Of a stretch of DNA of 64,000 bases, positions 53,846 to 61,154 are shown in pieces. The notes below the pieces were generated by a model that had not been told where the DNA came from, made no database searches, and saw only the letters and a program-made list of their open reading frames with translations. Each line of letters opens with the position of its first letter. Position 1 is the stretch's first letter. The stretch is from NCBI RefSeq assembly GCF_029846235.1, contig NZ_JARVWP010000016.1, positions 123,246 to 187,245 on the forward strand, written 5' to 3'. A program made the translations under genes and the position numbers. This stretch comes from Bradyrhizobium sp. CER78. Its GTDB lineage: Bacteria; Pseudomonadota; Alphaproteobacteria; Rhizobiales; Xanthobacteraceae.

Positions 53846-54471
53846 GCAAGCAGAGATCGGCAATCCGCGGATTGGTCTTCGCCGCCACCGTGACGGCAGC
53901 CGTGCCGGCGATGGCGACGGCGGGAGACCTGCGCGACATCAATGTCGGAATGGAGATCAGCAAAGTTCCCGATGCGGGATACATCAACCTGACCTGCGCC
54001 GGAGAGAAGACCACCGACAGATTGGCGGAATGGGCGCAATGGTCGAACTGCCCGGAAGGGCCGGACCAGTTGCGCGGTATTCGCTTTGAGTATGATCGCG
54101 AGACTGCGCGGGAAGGCACCATGGTCGCCGGCCATCCGGCGATCCTGACCGTGATGATCGACAAGGACGCCAGGATCGCGGCGCTGACCATCGAGACCGA
54201 TCCGAAGGCGCGGCTCTATCTGCGCAAGAAGGCGTTCCTGCTCGGCCTGCAGGCGAAGTCGCGCTACGGCGAGGACGGCTGGAGCTGCTCGGAGGCGAAG
54301 CCGGGCGGCGACAGACTGGAGGTCGGCGGGGTATTCGTCGATGAAAAATGCAGCAAGACCACCGATGGCCGTACCGTCGATATCGAACGTCACCTCTACC
54401 GTGAGCCGAACAAGGAGCTCAAGGACATGACCGACGAGACCCGAATCACGATCCGCCGCGCCGGGTCGTAA
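53842..54471 (+). CDS. Secreted protein of unknown function, coupled to the cytochrome c gene
   Basis: 209 residues with a signal peptide (SAIRGLVFAATVTAAVPAMA TAGD). The mature domain has four cysteines (LTCAGE, SNCPEG, WSCSEA, EKCSKT) and ends in charged TDETRITIRRAGS. It starts within the cytochrome stop (ATGA), so it belongs to the dehydrogenase operon. I do not recognise the family; a periplasmic accessory role to the dehydrogenase is possible. Confidence 0.7.
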   Translation: MSKQRSAIRGLVFAATVTAAVPAMATAGDLRDINVGMEISKVPDAGYINLTCAGEKTTDRLAEWAQWSNCPEGPDQLRGIRFEYDRETAREGTMVAGHPAILTVMIDKDARIAALTIETDPKARLYLRKKAFLLGLQAKSRYGEDGWSCSEAKPGGDRLEVGGVFVDEKCSKTTDGRTVDIERHLYREPNKELKDMTDETRITIRRAGS

Positions 54472-54543
54472 CGAGTTGGGGTGGTGCCGGGCTAGAGTGC
54501 AATGAGATAGGGCTGAATCGCAGTCGCAAAGGTGGTGCGCTCC

Positions 54544-54656
54544 CTCTCCCGCTTGCGGGGGAAGGCTGGGGTGGGGGCTCTCTCCGCGAGTCGCATTGAG
54601 GAGAGAGCCCCCACCCGCCGCGCTGCGCGCGTCGGCCTCCCCCGCAGGCGGGAGAG
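54544..54656. repeat. Long palindromic intergenic repeat
   Basis: CTCTCCCGC near 54544 pairs with GCGGGAGAG near 54648, and the inner GGGTGGGGGCTCTCTCC pairs with GGAGAGAGCCCCCACCC. The whole is a two-part stem around a small AT-rich loop. Such elements are dispersed in Bradyrhizobium-type genomes. It may also terminate transcription of the dehydrogenase operon against the phosphatase/kinase gene. Confidence 0.75.
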
Positions 54657-54702
54657 GCGAAGCGAATCCGCGGACAGGCTGCTTTAACCAAATCTCATCG
54701 TG

Positions 54703-56430
54703 CTAATGCCGCGCCAGTAGCACCACGATCACCAGAGCAAGGATGGCGCACAGCACTTTCCAGAAGGTCACGGGATCGCGGTCGTGCAGCGATTTGCGGG
54801 TGGTGACGGCGGGGCCGGCCCAGGTCGCGCCGTTCTCCAGTTCGTGCGCGAACTCGATCGCATCGCCGAAGCGTTGTGCCGGCTCGACGCTGAGCGCCTT
54901 GCCGATCACGGCATCGAGCCAGGCCGGCAGGTCCGGGCGATAGCGTGACAGCGGCGCGGGCTTGCCGAAGCGCGGCCGCGAGAACGGCTCGATCTCGCCG
55001 AACGGATAGTTCGCGGTGAACATGCGGTAGACGGTGACGCCGAGCGCGAACAGGTCGGAGGCCTCATCGCCGGCCTTGCCGCCGAACAGTTCGGGCGCCA
55101 TGTAGCTTGCCGTGCCTGGAATATCTTCGGCGGGAAAATCCTCCAGCAACGGCACGCGCGCGACGCCGAGATCGACGAGCCGCAACCCGCCGTCTTTCAG
55201 CAGGATCACATTGTCCGGCTTGATGTCGCGATGGATGATGCCGGCGCGGTGCAGCGCCGTGACCGCGCGCACCAGCTTGGTCGCGATCGCGATGCCCTCG
55301 GTCAGCGACAGCCGCGGCGCCCGCTTGAGCCTTTCCTCCAGCGTTTCGCCCTCGTAGAGCGGCATCGCCGAATAGAGCCGGGTCTGCCGCTCCGCCGGCA
55401 CCTCGATGATCTCGCCGATCCACAGGCTGCGCACCCGTGCGGCGACCCAGGCCTCGCGCACGAAGGCGAGGCGGTAGGAGCCTTCGCTGGCAACCCGCGG
55501 ATGCGGAAATTTCAGCACGACGTCGCGGCCGGCGCGCTTGTCGGTCGCCTTGAACAAACGGCTGTAACGCCCGTCGGACAGCACGTCAGAGAGCGCGAAA
55601 TCGTCGATCACCTCGCCGCTTTGCGGCAGGTCGAGGATCGGCAGCGTTGCGATCGCGTGGGTGAGATCGCCGCGATCCGCTGGCGGCAAGTCGACGACGT
55701 CGAGCACCAGCGCGGTCGTATTGTCGCTGCTGCCGGCCGCAAGCGCGGCATCGACGATGCTGCGCGCCGATTCGTCGGGCGGCGTGCGCTCCTCCAGCAA
55801 TTGCTGGAGGCGGCCATCGTCGAGCGCGCCGTGAACCCCGTCACTGCAGATCAGGAGACGGTCATGTTGCCGGAGCCCGACCGACGTGTAATCGAAGCGG
55901 GCGAACTCCTCGAAACCGATGGCGCGGTTCAGCATATGCGCAAGGTCGCCGCGGCCGGCGATATGGTCCTGCGTCAGTCGCTCCAGCCGTCCCTCGCTCA
56001 GGCGGTAGGCGCGGGTGTCGCCGATATGGATCACATGGCATTGCCGCCGCGACAGGATGATCGAGGAAAACGCGCAGGCCATGCCGCTGCGCGCGGCATC
56101 GACACGGCCCTGGCCATAGATCCAGCTGTTGGCGGCTTCCAGCGCCCGCGCGGCGCGGCGGCGGACGCCGAGCGTCTCGGGCAGCGAATAATAAGCGTCG
56201 ATGAAGCTGCGGACCGCGACCTCTGCGGCCTCGCGTCCGCCCTTGTGGCCGCCGACGCCGTCGGCGACCGCGGCCACGACATCGCGGTGAAGCGTGCCCG
56301 GCTGGCCGAGGCAGGCCGCGACATAGTCCTCATTGGCGGCGCGCTTGCCGGTCTCGCTGGCGAAGCCTAAGCGAACGCCGAGATCCCTTTGCAGGTCTCG
56401 CTGCAAATGCCGTTGCGCGCCGTTCGCCAC
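54703..56430 (-). CDS. Fused PP2C-type phosphatase and Ser/Thr protein kinase
   Basis: 575 residues. The first ~240 are a PPM phosphatase (GFASETGKRAANEDYVAACL, AVADGVGGHKGGREAAEVAV, LLICSDGVHGAL, GSSDNTTALVL). Residues ~270-535 are a Hanks-type kinase (RLFKATDKRAGRDVVLKF, IHRDIKPDNVILLKDGGLRL VDLG, GTASYMAPELFGG). A single C-terminal membrane span (VTFWKVLCAILALVIVVLLA) anchors it. Fused phosphatase-kinases of this type usually accompany nitrate-assimilation genes, as here next to NarK and nirBD/nasA. Its target is unknown. Confidence 0.92.
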   Translation of the reverse strand: MANGAQRHLQRDLQRDLGVRLGFASETGKRAANEDYVAACLGQPGTLHRDVVAAVADGVGGHKGGREAAEVAVRSFIDAYYSLPETLGVRRRAARALEAANSWIYGQGRVDAARSGMACAFSSIILSRRQCHVIHIGDTRAYRLSEGRLERLTQDHIAGRGDLAHMLNRAIGFEEFARFDYTSVGLRQHDRLLICSDGVHGALDDGRLQQLLEERTPPDESARSIVDAALAAGSSDNTTALVLDVVDLPPADRGDLTHAIATLPILDLPQSGEVIDDFALSDVLSDGRYSRLFKATDKRAGRDVVLKFPHPRVASEGSYRLAFVREAWVAARVRSLWIGEIIEVPAERQTRLYSAMPLYEGETLEERLKRAPRLSLTEGIAIATKLVRAVTALHRAGIIHRDIKPDNVILLKDGGLRLVDLGVARVPLLEDFPAEDIPGTASYMAPELFGGKAGDEASDLFALGVTVYRMFTANYPFGEIEPFSRPRFGKPAPLSRYRPDLPAWLDAVIGKALSVEPAQRFGDAIEFAHELENGATWAGPAVTTRKSLHDRDPVTFWKVLCAILALVIVVLLARH

Positions 56431-56463
56431 GTCCGAGCTATCCTCTCCCGAGGGAGCGGGCTG

Positions 56464-57723
56464 TCAGACGCGCGCTCCCGACACCGCGCCCCACGTGGTG
56501 CGCCAGCGGACCTTGACCATCGCAAGTCCGATGAAGCCAAGCAACGCCAGCGCGCCGAAGAACAGGAAGCCGGCGCCGAAGCCGCCGGTCATGCCCTTGG
56601 CATAGCCGAGCGTCTGGGCGAGGAAGAAGCCGCCGACGCCGCCGGCGCAGCCGACCAGCCCGGTCATCAGGCCGATCTCGTGGCGGAAGCGCAGCGGGAT
56701 CAGCTGGAACACCGCGCCATTGCCCATGCCAAGCGCCAGCACGCCGATCGAGAACAGTAGCACCGAGACCCAGGCGATGCGCGGCAGCTCGGTCAGTGCC
56801 CAGCCGCCCGGCGTTGCCGCCGCCGGGCCTTCGGGCATGAAGGCGATCACGACATAGGCGGCCACGACGACGCCGAACAGGATCGAGAGCGAACGGATGC
56901 CGCCGATGCGATCGGCGATCATGCCGCCGACCGGGCGGAACCCGGAGCCGAAGGCGACGATCAGCGCGACCAACATGCCGGCCGCAACGCCGGAGACGTG
57001 ATACTGCACGGTGAAATAGAGCGGCAGCGCGTTGGCGAGGCCGACGAAACCGCCGAAAGTGATGAAGTAGAAGAACATGAACCAGCGGCTGTCGGAATCC
57101 TTCAGCAGCGCGCCATAGGCCTTCAGCGAGATCTTCTTGCGCTCGCCCGGCGCGTCCTTGGCGGCGAATGCGTAGTAGGCGAGCACCATCAGCATCGGAA
57201 TCAGCAGGCAGCCGAACACGGCCTGCCAACCCCAATGCTCTGCAATGGACGGCGCTAGCAGCGTGTCGAGCACGACGCCCATATTGCCGGCGCCGGCGAT
57301 CCCCATCACCACGCCCTGATATTGCGGCGGATACCAGCGGCTGGCCTGGGGCAGCGCGACCGCAAACGAGGCGCCGCCGACGCCGAGCGCAAGCCCGAAC
57401 AGCTCAATCGCAAGCTTGCTGGACAGCCCGAAATGCCAGACCGACGCGGTCGCGGCGATCACGACAAGTTGGGCGATGATGCCGGTGCGCTTGGCACCGA
57501 TGATGTCGGCGAGAATGCCCATCGGCACGCGCAGCAGCGCGCCGGCAAGCACCGGAATGGCGACCAGGGTGAACTTCTCGTTCACGGCCAGATTCATGTC
57601 GCGCGCGATGTAGACGATCAGCGGTCCGAGCGCGACCCACGCCATGAAGCTGATGTCGAAGTAGAGGAACGCCGCAAGCAGGGTCGGCCAGTGACCTGCC
57701 TTCTTGAACTCGGCTAGCTTCAT
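56464..57723 (-). CDS. Nitrate/nitrite transporter, NarK/NasA-type MFS
   Basis: 419 residues, twelve-helix MFS. Nitrate-signature motifs are visible: MGIAGAGNMGVVLDTLLAPS in helix 5 and GCAGGVGGFFLAQTLGYAKG in helix 11. The substrate arginines (ALLRVPMGILADIIGAKRTG; GFRPVGGMIADRIGG) are in place. It lies 33 bases upstream of the phosphatase/kinase gene in one leftward operon, divergent from nirB, and would import nitrate for assimilation. Confidence 0.92.
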   Translation of the reverse strand: MKLAEFKKAGHWPTLLAAFLYFDISFMAWVALGPLIVYIARDMNLAVNEKFTLVAIPVLAGALLRVPMGILADIIGAKRTGIIAQLVVIAATASVWHFGLSSKLAIELFGLALGVGGASFAVALPQASRWYPPQYQGVVMGIAGAGNMGVVLDTLLAPSIAEHWGWQAVFGCLLIPMLMVLAYYAFAAKDAPGERKKISLKAYGALLKDSDSRWFMFFYFITFGGFVGLANALPLYFTVQYHVSGVAAGMLVALIVAFGSGFRPVGGMIADRIGGIRSLSILFGVVVAAYVVIAFMPEGPAAATPGGWALTELPRIAWVSVLLFSIGVLALGMGNGAVFQLIPLRFRHEIGLMTGLVGCAGGVGGFFLAQTLGYAKGMTGGFGAGFLFFGALALLGFIGLAMVKVRWRTTWGAVSGARV

Positions 57724-58358
57724 CGCAAGCGTCTCGCGTTGATGCGGCGGAGACAGCCGTGGAAGCGGCTCTCTCAGGCGCAGATAAATCGAATGTGGGT
57801 GAATGCGTGAGCGCGCTCGTCGTTGAGACGCACTCCGTCAACAGATGAAGTCAGCAATTTGCGTGCCATCGAATCGATCGCATCGCTTTGCCTTGCAGTC
57901 GCAAGACGTTGCAGCGAGATCGCGAACATTATTCTGCGATCGGAATTGGCGTGGCTTGCAGCAAGCGCCGCCGCGCAAACGCGCACGCTGACGCTTTCTT
58001 GTGCGATGCGCCATCGGCATGCGGTGGCACGTCGATCGCGGGCTCGCGATCATCATCGCTGACGCCGATGCTGTGATGCACAAGAGATCATCGGCGTGGC
58101 TAAAAAATCGGCCAGCATTCTCGGCGGCGCGCTATCAGGCTGATTCGATGTCGCCGGAAACCGATTGATTTTACTGTCAAACTTGCCTGCCGCGAGTTGG
58201 CACGCGTTTTGAATATTATTCACTAACGGAACATCGATCGTCATTGAGGACGGTCTGCGCCCGCGGCTGGGCTTCCTAACAACTCCAAACCTTATCGGTG
58301 TCGATCGACGACGCGCGCCGCGTCGCTGAGCACCGTCATCGGAATTGAGAGGCAGACC
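57724..58358. other. Divergent control region between the nitrate transporter and nirB
   Basis: 635 bases with no convincing gene. It contains the sigma-54-like site (58198-58213) about 145 bases before nirB, and in the leader a perfect 7-bp stem CGACGCG-CGC-CGCGTCG (58309-58325) ending 33 bases before the nirB ATG. A weaker GCCC-(6)-GGGC hairpin with a six-base loop lies around 58260. Leader hairpins of this sort occur in nitrate operons that use the antiterminator NasT; no typical T-run follows. Confidence 0.6.
58198..58213 (+). promoter_or_regulatory. Sigma-54-type -24/-12 promoter for nirB-nirD-nasA
   Basis: TGGCAC-GCGTT-TTGAA matches the consensus TGGCAC-N5-TTGCA except for one base in the -12 element, with correct spacing. 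It points at nirB. Nitrogen-regulated nir/nas operons are commonly read by RpoN with NtrC. No clear NtrC site was recognised upstream. Confidence 0.6.
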
Positions 58359-60818
58359 ATGCTCGACAAGGTGATCAAGCAGAAGCTCGTGGTGATCGGC
58401 AACGGGATGGCCGGTATCCGCACGGTGGAGGCGCTGCTCGAGCGCGCGCCCGATCTCTACGACATCACCGTGTTCGGCTCCGAGCCCTACGGCAATTACA
58501 ATCGCATCCTGCTGTCGCCGGTGCTCGCCGGCGAGAAGACCGTCGACGACATCATGCTGAACACCGCCGACTGGTACGAGGACAACAACATCACGCTGCG
58601 CAAGGGCGAGACGATCAGCATGATCGACCGCCGGACCTGCGAAGTCGTCACCGAGGCAGGCGAGCGCGTTCCCTACGACCGCCTGCTGGTCGCCACCGGC
58701 TCAAACCCGATCATGCTGCCGCTGCCGGGCAAGGAGCTTCCGGGCGTGATCGGCTTCCGCGACATCTATGATGTCGATCGCATGATCAAGGCCTCGACCG
58801 ACTATCGCAACGCGGTCGTGATCGGCGGCGGCCTGCTCGGCCTCGAAGCCGCCAACGGCCTGATGAAGCGCGGCATGAACGTCACGGTCGTGCATCTGCT
58901 CGACACCTTGATGGAGCGTCAGCTCGACCCGGTGGCCGGCGGTCTCCTGCGCAAGTCGCTGGAAGAGCGCGGCATGGTGTTCAAGATGCCGGCGCAGACC
59001 CAGGCGATCCTGGGCGAGGATCGCGTCACCGGGGTGCGCTTCGGCGACGGCACCGAGCTGCCGGCTGACTTGGTCGTGATGGCGGTCGGCATCCGCCCGA
59101 ACTTCGAGCTCGCCAAGAAGGCCGGGCTCTATTGCGAGCGCGGCATCGTCGTGTCCGACACCATGCAGACCTATGACGGCCGCATCTATGCGGTCGGCGA
59201 ATGCGTGCAGCACCGCCGCCAGACCTACGGTCTCGTCGCGCCGCTGTTCGACCAGGCCAAGGTCTGCGCCAATCACCTCGCGATGAAGGGTTTTGCCACC
59301 TATGACGGTTCGGTCACCTCGACCAAGCTGAAGGTCACCGGCATCGACCTGTTCTCGGCCGGCGACTTCGCGCCCGGGCCGGACAAGGAGGAGATCGTGC
59401 TGCAGGACGCCAATCGCGGCGTCTACAAGCGCATCATCCTGAAGGACAAGAAGATCGTCGGCGCCGTGCTCTATGGCGATACCATCGACGGCCCCTGGTA
59501 CTTCCAGCATTTGCGCGACGGCACCGACGTTTCGCACATGCGCGAGCGCCTGGTGTTCGGCGCCGCCAATCTCGGCGAGGGCGGCGTCAGCGGCCAGAAC
59601 TCGGTTGCCGCGATGAGCGACGAGACCGAGATCTGCGGCTGCAACGGCGTCTGCAAGGGCGCGATCGTCAAGGCGATCTCGGAGAAGAAGCTGTTCACGC
59701 TCGACGACGTCCGCGCCCATACCAAGGCATCGTCGTCCTGCGGCTCCTGCACCGGCCTCGTCGAGCAGATGCTGGCGTTCACGCTCGGCGGCGACTATTC
59801 GGCGGCGCCGAAGGTCAAGCCGCTGTGCAAATGCACCGATCACAGCCATGACGACGTCCGCCGCGTCATCATCGAGCAGCAGCTCAAGACCATTCCCGCC
59901 GTGATGCGCTTCATGGAGTGGAAGACGCTGAACGGCTGCCATTCCTGCCGCCCGGCGCTGAACTATTATCTGCTCGCGACCTGGCCCGGCGAATACCGCG
60001 ACGACCAGCAGTCGCGCTTCATCAACGAGCGCGTCCACGCCAACATCCAGAAGGACGGCACCTATTCGGTGGTGCCGCGGATGTGGGGCGGCGTCACCAC
60101 GCCGAGCGAGTTGCGCGCCATCGCCGACGTTGCCGAGAAGTTCAACATCCCGACGGTGAAGGTCACCGGCGGCCAGCGCATCGACCTGCTCGGCGTCAAG
60201 AAGGAGGACCTGCCGGCGGTCTGGGCCGATCTCAACGACGCCGGCATGGTGTCGGGCCACGCCTACGCCAAGGGCCTGCGCACGGTGAAGACCTGCGTCG
60301 GCTCCGAATGGTGCCGCTTCGGCACCCAGGACTCCACCGGCCTCGGCGTCAAGCTCGAGAAGTTCATGTGGGGCTCGTGGACGCCGGCCAAGGTCAAGCT
60401 CGGCGTCTCCGGCTGCCCGCGTAACTGTGCGGAAGCGACCTGCAAGGATGTCGGCGTGGTCTGCGTCGATTCCGGCTACGAGATCCATTTCGCCGGCGCC
60501 GCAGGCCTGCACATCAAGGGTACCGAGTTCCTGACCAAGGTCGAGACCGAGGACGACTGCCTCGAGGTGATCGTGGCGCTCACCCAGCTCTATCGCGAGG
60601 AAGGCTGGTATCTCGAGCGCATGTACAAATGGTGCGACCGCGTCGGTCTCGAGCAGATCAGGAAGCGGGTGGTCGACGACATCACCAACCGCAAGGCGCT
60701 GTTCGCCCGTTTCGCCTATTCGCAGCAGTTCGCGCAGACCGATCCGTGGGCCGAGCGCGCCAGCCGCGGCGTCGACCGCAACGAATTCGCGCCTCTCGCC
60801 GAACTGGAGCTCGCATGA
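58359..60818 (+). CDS. nirB: Assimilatory nitrite reductase [NAD(P)H], large subunit
   Basis: 819 residues. It reduces nitrite to ammonium using NAD(P)H, FAD, Fe-S and sirohaem. FAD domain: KLVVIGNGMAGIRTVEALLE; NAD domain: NAVVIGGGLLGLEAANGLMK. The BFD-type [2Fe-2S] ligands are in CGCNGVCKGAIV and SSCGSCTG. The sulfite/nitrite reductase half has the 4Fe-4S/sirohaem cysteines in KTCVGSEWCRFGTQDS and GVSGCPRNCAEATCKD. The stop overlaps nirD (ATGA). Expected induction is by nitrate and nitrogen limitation. Confidence 0.97.
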   Translation: MLDKVIKQKLVVIGNGMAGIRTVEALLERAPDLYDITVFGSEPYGNYNRILLSPVLAGEKTVDDIMLNTADWYEDNNITLRKGETISMIDRRTCEVVTEAGERVPYDRLLVATGSNPIMLPLPGKELPGVIGFRDIYDVDRMIKASTDYRNAVVIGGGLLGLEAANGLMKRGMNVTVVHLLDTLMERQLDPVAGGLLRKSLEERGMVFKMPAQTQAILGEDRVTGVRFGDGTELPADLVVMAVGIRPNFELAKKAGLYCERGIVVSDTMQTYDGRIYAVGECVQHRRQTYGLVAPLFDQAKVCANHLAMKGFATYDGSVTSTKLKVTGIDLFSAGDFAPGPDKEEIVLQDANRGVYKRIILKDKKIVGAVLYGDTIDGPWYFQHLRDGTDVSHMRERLVFGAANLGEGGVSGQNSVAAMSDETEICGCNGVCKGAIVKAISEKKLFTLDDVRAHTKASSSCGSCTGLVEQMLAFTLGGDYSAAPKVKPLCKCTDHSHDDVRRVIIEQQLKTIPAVMRFMEWKTLNGCHSCRPALNYYLLATWPGEYRDDQQSRFINERVHANIQKDGTYSVVPRMWGGVTTPSELRAIADVAEKFNIPTVKVTGGQRIDLLGVKKEDLPAVWADLNDAGMVSGHAYAKGLRTVKTCVGSEWCRFGTQDSTGLGVKLEKFMWGSWTPAKVKLGVSGCPRNCAEATCKDVGVVCVDSGYEIHFAGAAGLHIKGTEFLTKVETEDDCLEVIVALTQLYREEGWYLERMYKWCDRVGLEQIRKRVVDDITNRKALFARFAYSQQFAQTDPWAERASRGVDRNEFAPLAELELA

Positions 60819-61144
60819 CCAGATGGATCGAAATCGGCGCACTCGACGACATTCCGCGGCTCGGCTCGCGCCTGGTGCGCACCCCCGGCGGCAACATCGC
60901 TGTGTTCCGCACCGAGAGCGACGAGGTGTTCGCGCTCGACGACCGCTGCCCGCACAAGGGCGGGCCGCTGTCGCAGGGCATCGTGCATAACAAGCGCGTC
61001 ACCTGTCCGCTGCATAATTTCGTCATCGAGCTTGCGAGCGGGCAGGCGGTCGCACCCGATGAAGGATGCACACACACTCATCCGGCCAAGGTCGAGAACG
61101 GCATTGTCTGGCTGTCGATGCGGCAGGCGGCTGCGGTGAGCTGA
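60815..61144 (+). CDS. nirD: Assimilatory nitrite reductase, small subunit
   Basis: 109 residues, Rieske-like domain. The cluster ligands CPHKGGPLSQG and CPLHNFVIEL are intact (C-x-H ... C-x2-H), which many NirD proteins lack. It starts inside the nirB stop and is followed by nasA 10 bases later. Confidence 0.94.
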   Translation: MTRWIEIGALDDIPRLGSRLVRTPGGNIAVFRTESDEVFALDDRCPHKGGPLSQGIVHNKRVTCPLHNFVIELASGQAVAPDEGCTHTHPAKVENGIVWLSMRQAAAVS

Positions 61145-61154
61145 GCGTCAGGCG

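Noticed and set aside
58701..60842. 713-codon antisense frame over nirB
   Set aside because: No recognisable motif and low-complexity composition; nirB on the other strand has every expected cofactor motif.
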